Origin: Limonium bicolor
Lineage: Eukaryota > Streptophyta > Magnoliopsida > Caryophyllales > Plumbaginaceae
DNA length: 64,000 bases
NCBI GenBank assembly: GCA_023374045.1
Contig: CM041777.1
Span: 87,414,300-87,478,299 of the forward strand
Direction: 5' to 3'
Below, piece by piece: positions 1 through 11,444 of this stretch; positions within the stretch are counted from its first letter, which is position 1, and each line of letters begins with the position of its first letter. A model generated the notes under the pieces. The model saw only the letters and a list, made by a program, of their open reading frames with translations. It was not told the origin of the DNA and ran no database searches. The position numbers and the translations under genes were made by a program.

Positions 1-78
1 TCAAATCCATCACCGGAGCACAAAAGTGTATAGATGAAATGAAACTAACCCAAATTAGGGTTGGAATGAGTCACCTGG

Positions 79-195
79 GGTTGCAAATTACCATCAATGA
101 AGAGATTGAAGAGCGTAGAGCTTGGATGCTCCTTGTTGCCTGCGTCGTGAAAGAGAATGAAGTGAGGTGGAGGAGATCTGCTTCTTATTCGCCTA
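79..195. repeat. First unit of a ~72-bp tandem array (left of the solo LTR)
   Basis: The unit starts GGTTGCAAATTACC and continues with a GATGAAGAGATTGAAGAG-like stretch. The same start recurs at 4502, 4572, 4647, about 4716 and 4791, beyond the LTR insertion. Bases 1-78 show no recognisable gene. A similar segment occurs once at about 25308 inside the CACTA element, so the array may derive from CACTA-type sequence (inference). Confidence 0.6.
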
Positions 196-1007
196 TGTAA
201 CACCCCTACCGCTAATCCCGTCATTTTCTTACAATTACTTACCTTCGCAGCGGATACTACATACTCAACGGTGGGTGTACAATGCCGTTAGTCACCCACG
301 TGACTAACAAGTCCAATTACAAATACAACATACGATCGGTCTGATGAACTTGAATATACCGAGTACTCTACACGATACATTACTTCCCATTCCATACTTA
401 AATCATAATCCAAATATAAACACCAATTCAATACTATATCGAGTCTACTACAATCCTCAAACTACCGATACAATTTGGACTTACAATTTCGCATTACAAT
501 ACAAATACAATTCCTATTACTCAACTACCCATGCTTATACAGCAACCCCGTCCTACACTCTCGAACGGTGGTCATCTTCGAAGTACCTGTAAATAAAAAC
601 GGTGCCCCTAGGGGCTCAGCAAATTGCTGCATATGAAATTCGCATACCCCGCGTGTTAACCGGGGTACGCCGACTACTTTGGTCGAATACATGGAGTTCA
701 TTTTCATGCATACATACTAATACTACAACATTATACACAAGCAACAATACTTACATACATACACAAGATTCAATACCTACGAGGGAAGACAGTTCGTCAG
801 TCAACCGTTCATATTAGTTACTCATTCATCCGGTTTAATCAGATGCTCTATTTCTCCTCGCTCGGGTTCATAAGGCTTACACCAACCATGTTATTACTTA
901 CATGTTGCTTTACTCATACTTCACTCATTACCTTTCTCATCACTTTACTCGTACTTTGCTCGATACTCATTACTTACTAGTACTTACTCATTATACTCAT
1001 TACTGTA

Positions 1008-1136
1008 CTCATACTTACTCCTTACTCAGTACTCATTGCTTTACTTGTGCATACTCCTTACTCAATACTCATTACTTTACTCGTACATACTCATTACTCA
1101 ATACTCATTACTTTACTCGTACATACTCATTACTCA
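1008..1136. repeat. Minisatellite in the solo LTR, ~37-bp units
   Basis: At least three near-identical units built of TACTCATTACT and CTTTACTCGTACATACTC follow each other. More diverged TACTCAT repeats extend back to about 905. Confidence 0.75.
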
Positions 1137-2161
1137 TAACCTCCGGGCAGAGTCATACACAAGACTCGCCACTGGGCTTACAATACAAGCGGAGCTATAC
1201 ACTTAGCTCCTCAAATACTCAAATGTCCATTTTTACCGGACTACTCAAATTCCCAACACTCCTCTCTCAGAGTATCTTACAATCTCATGGATTAGCCTAG
1301 AAGTATCTCTCTCGATATCCTCTATTTGCTTAGGGAATTACCAATGTCTAGTAATCTCAGATTTAAGGGTTCCCCCAACGTATCGATTACTCTCATGTTC
1401 GGGAAATTGTTTATACTAGTCGGGTCCTCTCATTGTGGGTCGACTATTGTTCTAAGGGGTTTGGTGATCCCTTATCATACTTTACTTTTCTCAAGATTCA
1501 TGTCTTGCACCATCATCAATTCCTCTAGTAAAGGTTACTTATATACTCCCACTATTTATTGTTTGGTGGATTGAATTGATTCGATTCTCTAACCGTTATT
1601 GGGAGTTTACTAATCCCGTACACTCTCTCACATTCTAGTGAGTTCATAGGTTTGCGTTATCGTTTCTTGGTTCGTTAGTTTTAGTGCGTTTCTACGTTTC
1701 CATTAACTCACAACATGACTCTTTCTACGAGTCACTAATCAACAAGACTCATCTATGCGTCGGTCTACGCACTAAGTTAGGTCACGCAATCATTCAAGAA
1801 GGGTTAGCATACGGGACATGAGAAAAGCATACCTTACACCTTGGTTTTACTTTTACTGTGGCATCTCACATTGCTCGGTTCACATACGATCCTCTAATAC
1901 TGTTTCAAACATTGCTATTAGTACCAAGTTTATACGGTACGTAAATAATTACTACTCCCGTACTTACCCCGTTATCCTGGTACACTTAGTTTTACTCATG
2001 TCAATTTATGTTCTTACTTCTCACTCATTTCCTACACTTGTTTACACTTCCTAGGACCTTTACATATCACCAAACAAGGCCTTAACATCATCTAAAACCA
2101 TGACCATTCAATCCCCCATGTTTAGAGCTCTATAAAACACTCACGGCTGATTTCTAGGGGT

Positions 2162-2335
2162 GGTCCGGGACTTGGTCCGGACCCAAAGTCCCGGACCAAT
2201 GCTTGAAGTTACTCTCGGTCCATTTTTACTCCTGGTCCTGGACCTAGGTCCCGGACCACCTGTTCTGTCAACTCTCGGGGCTTTTTTTGATGCGGTCCGG
2301 GACTTGGTTCCCAACCTAGGTCCCGGACCCTGTTA
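2162..2335. repeat. Three palindromic GGTCCGGGAC...GTCCCGGACC modules
   Basis: Modules start at about 2162, 2234 (GGTCCTGGAC variant) and 2294. Each pairs a GGTCCGGGAC-like half with a GTCCCGGACC-like half 20-30 bases downstream, so each could fold as a hairpin. They lie inside the solo LTR. Confidence 0.7.
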
Positions 2336-3917
2336 AAAACTGCTACTTAGTTGATTTTTCAACCCCAAATCCACCCTTAATCCACCCCTAATCATTCCAT
2401 AAACTTTCCACATGTTTCCTACATGTTTAAACACCTTAAAACACTCCTTAAAACTCCTTAAATCATTGGTCCAATCCTTGCTAAACTTCTTGCTCAATTT
2501 CTACAAATTTCCATTCTCATTTTTACATTTTGCACACTTGTGCATTTCTACACTTCTCTTTGCACTTTGCACTTTGTCCTAACTCCATTTTACCATTCCA
2601 ATTCATTCCTAGATAAATGCACCATCTATACCCATGTCCAACACTCATTTTCCTAGGTCTTGCACACTAGTTCTTCCTAGTTTTTCCAATGCATTTCAAC
2701 ACTCCTTGCTACAGATTTTTACACATTTCATTCTCGTCCTCCAACTACCATTCCATTGTTACCAATCAACTCAACTCCGCCCTATAAACACCTAGTTAAG
2801 CCTAGGTCATTCTTTACTTACTATACACCTAAAACTCTTTCGGTTTCTACCGAAATTTTGCCATAACTCTGTTGCTTTCCTAGCATTGTCCAAAACTAAT
2901 CTCTTCACCAAATTTCATTCAAATCAATCCTAATCTAGCCACACCCACAAGGGGTCCTACCAGCACACATAATTCCACAAAATTTCATCAAACAACAATA
3001 CCAACATATATACTCAATTTACTTGGCTCCAAGGCCTTTAATTCAAACCTACAATGCATAAATTCCTCATATAACTACTCAAGACACATTTCCATACAGT
3101 TTTCGGTTTATTCTTTTGGGTTTCCCCATTTCCAAAACTCTAAACCATCAAGATAAGCATCAAGGTAGTTTAATTACCTTAATTTCATAAGTTCCTCTTT
3201 TTCAAGTCTCATCTTCCTCTTTCTCTTCTCAATTCCGGTCAAGTGGCAATGGAGTTGCCAAACTCCATTCCCATCATCCAAGGAACATAAAATAAGTGTA
3301 ATTAAAATCCTAAACCCTTGGAATAATACTAATTCAATGAAATGCTTAAAACACCAAATCTAGGATTTACCTTTTGGAGTTTTTAAGAGGGGTTTTAACC
3401 CTTGATTCAAGAAGATGATCCCACCACCATTGGAAGGTTGGAATGGTGCTCAAAAGAGAGGGAAAAACAGAGCTCCATTAGAGGTTAAAATCTGTCAAGG
3501 TAGAGAATGGAGGAAACATGAGTTTTTCTTTGAAATTTTACCTTAGATGAGAGAGGGGACTCCAAGCTCCATAAAAATGCCATTTTCTTCACCAATGGGG
3601 TATACCCATGGAGATGAACTTCATCATTTTGGAATTTTTAAAAGAGGGAAAGATAGAGCTTGGTGAGAGGAAGAAGAATATGAAATGATTTTTCCATTTG
3701 GAGCTTTAACAAAGCTTGGGCAAGACAAAGAATGGAGGAGAAGCCATGGTTACTGCTTCAAAATCAGTTCCAGCAGAGAGGAAGGGGAGGACAACATGTG
3801 AGGGAAGAAGAAGGAAAGAGAGGGGGAAAAAGAGAATGAGGAGGAGAGAGAGTGTTTTACTTTTTTGTACTTTTTCTTTCCTTCTTTACTTTTCTTCTTT
3901 CTTTTTATTTAATGTGT

Positions 3918-3943
3918 GTGTTGTGTGTGTGTGTGTGTGTGTG
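3918..3943. repeat. (GT)n microsatellite
   Basis: An almost pure GT run inside the solo LTR. Confidence 0.9.
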
Positions 3944-4501
3944 GCTGATTTCTCTCCAAAACCGGCCCCACATAGTCACACGGCTGGGAGCGTTTATCTT
4001 TTTTTTACAGAAAACGCTCATTAATTTACCCGGTTTTAGCACTATTCACTAACCGGGCCCGTTTTTCGGATTTTTCTCGTTTCTTTAATTTTAATGGCTA
4101 TTAAGCTTCCATTAATGTTTATTTATATTTATTTGATGAACTATAATTTTTACGGGTTTGTTTGACCACTCAAAGTCACGTTTTTGGGTTTTCTCGAAAA
4201 ACGTGCGCTAAAGCTTTATTGTGTTTTAATTCCTTTTGTGGATCCGTTTTCTTCGGGAATTGTTCCCGTACATCAATTAGGCATGAATATGCCTTATGAA
4301 TCCTTATAATACTCTAACCGAGGTCACGTACCTCCTATGGTCATATAACGCCTATTTTAGCGTTTTTCGTTTTTAAGCGTTTTCTCTTTTCTTTTGGATT
4401 TATTTTCCTTACCAAAATTATTTAGGCACTATTAGACCCTTAAATACCATATTAGAATTATTTAATCACCATATTTAAGTTCGGGGTATTTCAGCCTGTT
4501 T

Positions 4502-4860
4502 GGTTGCAAAATTACTGTCGATGAAGGGAATGAAGTAGACACATAGCGTTTATGTTCCTCGTCACCGATTGGGTTGCAAATTTACGAGAGAAAGAGAAGA
4601 ATTATGGCACAGAGCATGTGTGTTCCCAGACCCAATTCGTTAACTGGGTTGCAAAATTATTGATACGTCGATGAAGGGAAAGAAAAGAGCTCGAACTACA
4701 TGTTAGTTGTTCGCTGGTTCATTGTACAAATATTACCATTAGCATGAGAATGAGAAGTGCAGAGCTGTATGTTTCTAGTTCGGCAGTTTGGGTTTCAAAA
4801 ACAACGAGAGTGAAGATAATGGAGAAATGTGGTGCTAAGTATTTCAGAGATGAAAAAAGA
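4502..4860. repeat. ~72-bp tandem array continuing right of the solo LTR
   Basis: Unit starts (GGTTGCAAA or diverged versions) fall at 4502, 4572, 4647, about 4716 and 4791, giving spacings of about 70-75 bases. Units share GGTTGCAAA, a GATGAAGGGAA-like segment and an AGAGCATGTGTGTTC-like segment. Older units are more diverged. Confidence 0.65.
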
Positions 4861-4930
4861 ATGGAAGGAAGATGATGATCGAGATAATAGTCAAGGGAGG
4901 CGGAAGTAAGTTAGGGAGTCGGCTACCGTA

Positions 4931-5130
4931 GTTCCTCTCTAGGGTTGTGTGTTGTTAGTCTTTTATAGAGGTGAGGTTTAGGGTTTAGTTTGTTTTTGCC
5001 AAAAAGAGGAACACAGAGGGAGAAAAGTCCCTCTTTAGAGTTGTGTGTGTTAGTCATTTCTAGAGGTGAGGTTTAGGGTTTAGTTTGTTTTTTTTGGCAA
5101 AAAGAGGAAACATAAGGGGGAAAATCTCAA
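4931..5130. repeat. Direct tandem duplication of ~100 bp
   Basis: Two adjacent copies share GAGGTGAGGTTTAGGG, TTTAGTTTG and CAAAAAGAGGAA. The rest of 5131-5803 is AT-rich and shows no gene. A stretch near 5660-5700 (GGCAAACACACC, ACATTTTG) resembles 25655-25680 in the CACTA 5' region. Confidence 0.7.
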
Positions 5131-5803
5131 AATGCTTGCCATTAGATTTGAACACAAGACCTATGCTCTTCTTCACATTCAAACCAACCAATTACACTAA
5201 TAACGAAACTTGATACAAAAATGCTGACAAAATAGGTAAGTGATAACCTGACTGAGTGTATTTTCTCAAAATGTTAAGGTTTTACAATGTCAATGTAGAA
5301 CAAGGTTAAAAGGTTTTGTCTATAGATGAAATGTTTTCTCGTGAAACAACATGGAATAGTAAAATGGAAAGGAAGGTGTATGAATTGAAGTGAATTTAAA
5401 TGATAATAAAAATATTAATGCTAATAGTAAAATAAAATAAAATATGAATAAAAGATAATTAACAGTAAATATATGATAAAGTAGAAAAGAAAAAACTAAA
5501 AAAAAAGACAAGAGAAAAATGGATAGATGAATATATAAGTGAAAAAAACAAAATAAATTAAAAATGAGATAGTAAATAAATAAATAAACAAAAAGGGACG
5601 AGTTAAAAACCGGATTGTCGTTGGAAATTTATTTTTGAAAATTGGTTTGAAATTTCTGACAAAACGGTGAATTCATTTTGGCAAACACACCAAGACATTT
5701 TGAGATAGATGACGACGACCCTTTTTCATTTATTTTCTTGAATTTTGTTTTATGGGGTGAGAATTTTTAGTGTAACGATGGGGACAAACCACTTATCAAC
5801 TTA

Positions 5804-6132
5804 GAGCATGATTATCAAAGAACTCATTTTTAAGTTCTTAACATTCTCTCACATATTTCTCTTTCTTCCACCTCATTTTAAGAACCACCTCTAATTTTTA
5901 ACAATATCAAAGAACTCACATATTAGTTTTTATTTTTTTCTCTTTCATCTATGTGGAACATTGTGATTAGAATAATCATTATTGTGGGACTCATATTTGG
6001 GTTCTTAAGAGTTCTTGTGGAAGAACCCTCTCTCATGGGTTCTTAATCTCTCTCCTCCATCTTATTTCCACCTCATATTTTTCCTTTTTTTATTTAACTA
6101 AGAACCCTTAAGAACTATTGATAATCATGGTC
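5804..6132. mobile_element. Tourist-like MITE (PIF/Harbinger type), 329 bp
   Basis: The left end GAGCATGATTATCAA and the reverse complement of the right end, GACCATGATTATCAA, match at 14 of 15 bases. The element is flanked by TTA on both sides (5801-5803 and 6133-6135), the target duplication typical of PIF/Harbinger elements. It is non-coding and AT-rich, with short inverted pieces such as AAGAACCC/GGGTTCTT inside. It is presumably mobilised by a transposase encoded elsewhere. Confidence 0.85.
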
Positions 6133-6218
6133 TTATTGGGTGTTGTTATGTATCTCGTTAAGCAGACGGTAGAACACACGGGCTACCCGTATGGATATGG
6201 GTGCGGCTAACATCATGT

Positions 6219-7330
6219 GGCAGTCCAGTCAGTTGCTGACTGGACTGTTTTGCTGACTGGACTGTCTTTTTAAAATATTAATTTTAAATTGTTATAACTT
6301 TTAAAATATACATCCAAAATTTTAAAAAATTGCACCATTGTTCATCTAAATTCAAGCTATTCAAAACAAGACCAATCATGGATATATTTTGACAAATTTA
6401 AAAATTTATGTTAGTTACATGTACATATCAACATATATCAACGACACTTATGATTCACCACATACAGTTAAAAATACACCATATAACATTAATAATACAC
6501 CACAAAACAATAATGATTTAGTATTTGTTCCGAAGCTTGATATCTAATTCACCACTTATTAGTTAATGAATCATAATATCAATTTCAATGAATCATAATA
6601 TCAAAATTAATGAATCATAATATCATTTTAGTGTATAATTAGTAACATATAAAAATAAAATCTTTAAACAATAATACAATACAAAACAATGTTTAGTACG
6701 TAAGAAAATGATTCACCATATAAGGTTTAAAATACATTACAATACAATAATAATACACTAAAAATAATAATGATTTTTATCAGTTCCAGAGTTTGTCATT
6801 TAATTCACCACTTATTAGTTAATGAAATAATATAAAAATTAATGAATCATATCTTCATTTTAGTACATCATCGTAAACAAATAAAAAAAATTAAACAATA
6901 ATGAAACACAAAATAATATTTGATATGTATGAAAAATATATGATCACCATAGACGGTTTAAAATACACTATACAACAATAATAATACACTACAAAACAAT
7001 AATGATTTGTATCGGTTCTGAAATTTGTAATCTAATTCACCACTTATTAGTTAATGAATGATAATATTAACTTTAATGAATCATAATATCAAAATTAATG
7101 AATCATTATCATTTTAGTGTATTATTATACATATGTAAAAATAATTTTTTTCAAATTTGTCAAAATATATCCATGACTGGTCTTTTTTGAAGAGCTCGAA
7201 TTTAGGTGAACAGTGATATAATTTTTTTCATTTTGGACTTATATATTAAACTTAAACTATTTAAAGTTAATATAATAAAAAGACAGCCCAGTCAGCAAAA
7301 CAGTCCAGTCAATAGCTGACTGGGACTGCC
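6219..7330. mobile_element. Non-autonomous DNA element with ~190-bp terminal inverted repeats (Mutator-like candidate)
   Basis: The ends form a long inverted repeat: GGCAGTCCAGTCAG at the left and, on the other strand, GGCAGTCCCAGTCAG from the right. Similarity runs about 190 bases inward and includes GGATATATTTTGACAAATTT in both arms. The tips contain nested CAGTC/GACTG palindromes. The flanks ACATCATGT and AAATCACTG could be a decayed 9-bp duplication, so the superfamily is not certain. The core has three direct repeats of about 230-256 bases and no coding capacity. Confidence 0.75.
6451..7130. repeat. Three tandem AT-rich units inside the long-TIR element
   Basis: The marker AATTCACCACTTATTAGTTA occurs at about 6546, 6802 and 7034. 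Each copy is followed by AATGAATCATAATATC-type sequence and preceded by a stretch rich in AATAATACAC. The spacing is 256 and then 232 bases. Confidence 0.8.
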
Positions 7331-8240
7331 AAATCACTGTGCCATACCTATTTTACATGCGGACACGCCGTGACATCGAATCTGCCCTCGTTAAACTCTT
7401 TTCTACGCTAGCCAGTCAGAATGATATCATAGACCTTTATATTTTTTCGGTTTTTTTGTGTGGACCATATTCCCAATAATTATCCATCTGATCAGCTTGT
7501 AGGAAAATCATAACCTCATACTATGTAACTCTAGAATTATAATGAATAATTGCGATTTTGACTTCGAAAAAAAGTTACACAAAAAAAGTTCAAAATTATT
7601 AGTTGGTAAGATGCCTATAAATTTTCACCAACGTAGGAGAAATATAGTTATGAAAAATTAAAAATCTTGTTTTTTATACTAATATTTTAAAATAATAAAT
7701 TATAATTAAGAACGATTAAACTATATTAACGGAAACTGGCAAAATGCATGAAAAAGTTTATAATTTAAAAAACACCAACTTGAAAAAGTTGCAGCTAAAT
7801 AAATAAATATTCTATTTAATCTAACCCTCTAAATATGAAAAAAAAATCTAACTTTTTCATAAATTCAACTCAATATGACAGCTCAGCGGAGAACAACATA
7901 TTAAAATACGAGTATCCAAACCGTTATGATTTTTAACTCTAGCTCAATATTTTGTGTCTATCATATTATGTTTTATAATTATAATAATTTTTTTCTAATG
8001 CCTTCATTTTTATCCCAAAGGTATTTTGAAATTGAACTTTAAAAAATGAGTACGATAATAAGGGGGTACGTTCATTGCTTACATGATTAATGTCCCTTAT
8101 GGCATTCTCCGAAAAAAAAAAGATTTTTTATAACAATCAAATTTTAAAAGAACAGAATGAAGAGGTTGGCACTAGCGCCATTTCTCTGGTGATGTTGCGC
8201 AAAATATATTAATTTATTTTGTAAACTATGGTTAGGTGCG
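7331..8240. other. AT-rich intergenic stretch with no recognisable feature
   Basis: There is no ORF of note, no terminal repeats and no RNA gene that I can see. Bases 8236-8240 (GTGCG) are the left target-site copy for element A. Confidence 0.5.
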
Positions 8241-9744
8241 TGTTAACTAGAAAATAGTAGGAAAAACTATATAAAAAAAAGAATGAAATAATAAACTAAA
8301 CCTAAATAAACCTACAACTTTACTACGGGTAGTAAATAAAACCCGGTCGGAGTATAGTGTAAATATATTACGACCGAGAGTATCGAACCCAAGGGACTTA
8401 TAGAAAACTAGTCATAATCCGGGTAAAAGCCTATTCTATAATAAAAGGGGGAAAAAGTAAATGTGATTCTAAACTAAATAACTAAAAAATAAACTAACTT
8501 TGATTTGGGAAGATATCAATGCAAAAGTATCATATGACCAATGATCAAGGGTGGCAAGTCTCAAAGAGGATTTGTCTCGCAAAATGCATATGCCGGGTGA
8601 CATGCCGGACCTTGGATACCCGGCATAGTCAAGGCCTTTGAATGTGCCGGACAACTTCCATCCGGCACTACATCCGGCATCGTACATTCCATAAATACCA
8701 CTTCTTGTTTCTTGGTCCGAAACAAGAACTCATTATCCATACCTGCATTGTGCATAGCCAATGCCGAATACAACCAGAATAATGGGGAATAAGAGATTAA
8801 TCCTAAACCTTAGCATTTGTTGTCCACTTTTCAGAACAACAATATTAAAGATTACCGAGATCCTAATCTATCCTACTCTTGCTTGAAGCCTTAAATAGGA
8901 CTTAGAGATAGAGATAATAAGTGGTTGACTCATCCAACTTGTATGAAGACTAGAAACCTCCGTTAAGAAACTTGGAAATTCCATAAATGATCATAAGAGT
9001 TTTACAAGGAAATTCATCCCTAACCAAAACCTAACAAGGATTCTGCATCACCATCCACATAACTACAAGAAGAGAATACAAAGGGGGAGAAGGAAATGTT
9101 CATATTCTTAACCCGACAAGGTCTTCTTCTTCTCTTCGTGGATGGATCTGCAGACGTTCCTTGGACACCAACAGATGGATGTGGCGGAAATGAAGTGTGA
9201 ATGAAGTGTATTTGGTATGTTGAAGTGTGTTGAAAAGTGTAGCCCCTCGTCCTATTTATAGGCATCACATTCTTCTCGTGCTGGATGTCATGTCGTGCAA
9301 ATTATATCCGGCATATAATAACCATGTGCCCAACTGCTAACGGTCGAAACCACCGAATCTGCGCGAAAAGGTACCTGTGCCGGCGGACAGGATATGTCCG
9401 GCACCACACCCGGCATAGGTTGGTTTGGCAACGGTCATTAACTGCCATCGTCTGGTCAATCGAGGCGACTTTTCTCATGTATGCCGGATTGGATATACCC
9501 GGAACGTACCCGGCATAGAGTGCTTTTCTGCTCCACGCTTGTGCCGTGCAGGTATGATCCGGCCTTATGTCCGGCATTTTGGTCAGAAATGTCTCCTTGT
9601 ATGGAAAAACATATAAAAACATCAATCTGAACAAATAATAGACTTAATACATAATATAGCATAAATATTAATTATTCTAACCTTAATTTGGCTAATAATC
9701 TTATAATTAAGTATACTAAAACATGATAAGTCTGAGGCTTATCA
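8241..9744 (-). repeat. Element A 3' LTR
   Basis: It starts TGTTAACTAG in plus orientation and ends GGCTTATCA, and matches 14121-15630 along its whole length. It contains several GCCGG...CCGGC pairs (for example about 8590-8680, 9284-9320 and 9380-9580). A small indel distinguishes the copies: GTGCCGGCGGACAGG here, GTGCCGGACAGG in the other LTR. Confidence 0.9.
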
Positions 9745-10939
9745 AGGGGCCCACTTACCTTTTGCTAGTCCTCGAGCAAAACAAGATTAGAAAGAGTAAT
9801 TGCTTATGCACAAAACAGATAAACTTTAGAATGACAATTAGATAAATATTCCTAACCATATGACTAATTCATAAGTATCACTTAATCATCCTTATTCCAC
9901 CAGAAACATACTAATGGTATAATAAACAATTTCAAAACCGATCAAAAACTTTCGGGCTATTTTGCATAAGGGATTTTGTAATCCTCCTTTTTCCGGTTTC
10001 CATCATTCAGCTCTATTTTTCAAGAGTTTCTGAATGTGGCCAAGACACTCATCGATGGTTTTTATGTGTTCAGCCCTATTTTTCAAGGGTTTCTGAATCA
10101 ACCATGATTTTTTTTTGCTTTGAAGAACGGGGAATTTAGGAGAAAAACAAAAGGAAAAACTCTCGTTTGTTTCTTTTTTTTGAGGCATTTTGCAACCTCA
10201 TAATGCTTCATTTTTTTGAAAGAAGATTCTTCTTCTTTTTCTTCTTTTTTCTTTTTTTCTAAGCTTCTCTTTTTTTTCCTTCTTCTTTTTTACATAATCC
10301 CTATTTGAGATATTCACCCGAAAGAATTCTCACTATTTTGAAAAAGAAAAGAAAAATATTACCCATAAGTAAATGGAGATAGAAATAGGAGTAAGGTCAT
10401 ATACTCATGTTAATAAAGAGAATCAAGAAGTTAAAAAACATGAATCTACAAGTCATTAGAAAGTTTACCTCTTGAGAGGACAAGCTTTCATCCTTTTCTA
10501 CTCTTACTTTGCAACAACATGCAAATGCTTGGTAAAACATTGATAAAATCCCAGCTTATAACATATTATTTAGATACTAAGTAGTTGTGGCAAAAATAAG
10601 TTTTTAGGGGGGGACCCCTGCCCTACACTTGGCAGGAACACTGTCCCCAGTGTTTCGAAAAGAATAAAGAATAATAAAAAAATCAAAGAATTAAAGAATG
10701 GTTTGTAAAAAATAAAATGAATGAAAAGAATAATAAAAATACTTCCCCTTTGGAAGAATGAGGGCACAAATGCCCTACACTTGTGGTGAGCCACAGAATC
10801 AAAATTGTCACAGCATGAGCCAACAAAAATAAGGGCAACTGTAACAAAAAACTCACTAAAATATATCGTTTCCATAATATGTAAGAGAGAGTTAACTGAG
10901 AATCCATTAGGCAAACAAGAATAATAAAAGCAAATAAAA
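9745..10939 (-). other. Element A 3' non-coding region, shared with element B
   Basis: Directly inside the LTR lies the PPT-proximal stretch (GGTAAGTGGGCCCCT on the minus strand). The next ~900 bases align by eye with 48993-49930 in element B. Shared pieces include TTTTGCTAGTCCTCGAGCAA, a pair of ATTTTTCAAGRGTTTCTGAA boxes, GGAGAAAAACAAAAGGAAAA and CACTGTCCCCAGTGTTT. GCCCTACACTT occurs at 10620 and 10772. No coding function is evident. Confidence 0.75.
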
Positions 10940-11444
10940 CTAAAAGAAAAGCATAAAGGACAATAAAAGAAAATGGAAGGAAAATAAAATAAAATAAACG
11001 AAAGAGAGAGAGAAAGAACTAATGAACTGCTGCCTGCATGGAGGATGGTGGTGGAGAGTCTGAAGAAGAATCAGGGGAAGCATCGGGAACATCAGAAAGG
11101 CTAGAGAACTAGGGGTAGGAAGTCCCTTCTTCTTCGCCTCTCGACGTGCCTTCCTCTTCTCCTTGTCCCGTCGTAGAAGACTCTTAACCAAAGCAGCTAT
11201 GGAACAAGATACCCTTGCTTCATCTCTTCCTTGCCTTTTTCTGTCGGCCGCCATTGACTTGTTCATCTCAGCTAACCAACATGAGACGATCATCAACTCG
11301 CCTCTCCTGCTCATCCTGGCGCTGAGATATACGCTCCTCAAACGCCTCCTGTCTCTGCCCAACCTGCCTGCTGCTGCACCATAGAGTCTACTCTAGAAGT
11401 CAACTCTGTGCGCATACCTCATAACTCTGCCGAAGGAATCGAAA
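10940..11444 (-). pseudogene. C-terminal remnant downstream of the ORF-1-like gene, charged coiled-coil-like
   Basis: Minus-strand frames give strings rich in Arg, Lys, Glu and Gln (for example RQEAFEERISQRQDEQERR in a shifted frame, and KEKRKARREAKKKG). They are interrupted by stops. They probably continue the ORF-1-like protein after frameshifts. No named domain is recognised. Confidence 0.4.

Larger units (their letters stand above)
196..4493. mobile_element. Solo LTR (about 4.3 kb) of a large Gypsy-type retrotransposon
   Basis: The block begins TGTAACACCCC and ends GGGGTATTTCA, a TG...CA pair with nearly inverted ends, as in LTRs. It is flanked by GCCTA (191-195) and GCCTG (4494-4498), a 4/5 target-site duplication. 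The flanking tandem array continues on the far side. There are no gag, pol, PBS or second LTR inside, so it is a solo LTR rather than a full element. Multi-kb LTRs are known in Tekay/Retand-type and Ogre-type Gypsy lineages; I cannot assign the lineage. It contains a TACTCATTACT-rich minisatellite, three GGTCCGGGAC modules and a (GT)n run, listed separately. The small ORFs within it show no recognised domain. Confidence 0.75.

Noticed and set aside
3716..4052. 102-codon Lys/Arg-rich ORF and a Phe/Leu-rich ORF in the solo LTR
   Set aside because: Driven by AGAGG and (GT)n low-complexity sequence inside an LTR; no domain.
4977..5085. Telomere-like GGTTTAGGGTTTAG
   Set aside because: Only two units in each copy of a short duplication; too few for an interstitial telomere tract.
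9285..9662. Overlapping ORFs on both strands in the element A LTR (and the copy at 15175-15518)
   Set aside because: They lie in LTR sequence rich in GCCGG motifs, occur on both strands and have no domain; the two LTR copies do not keep the same frames.
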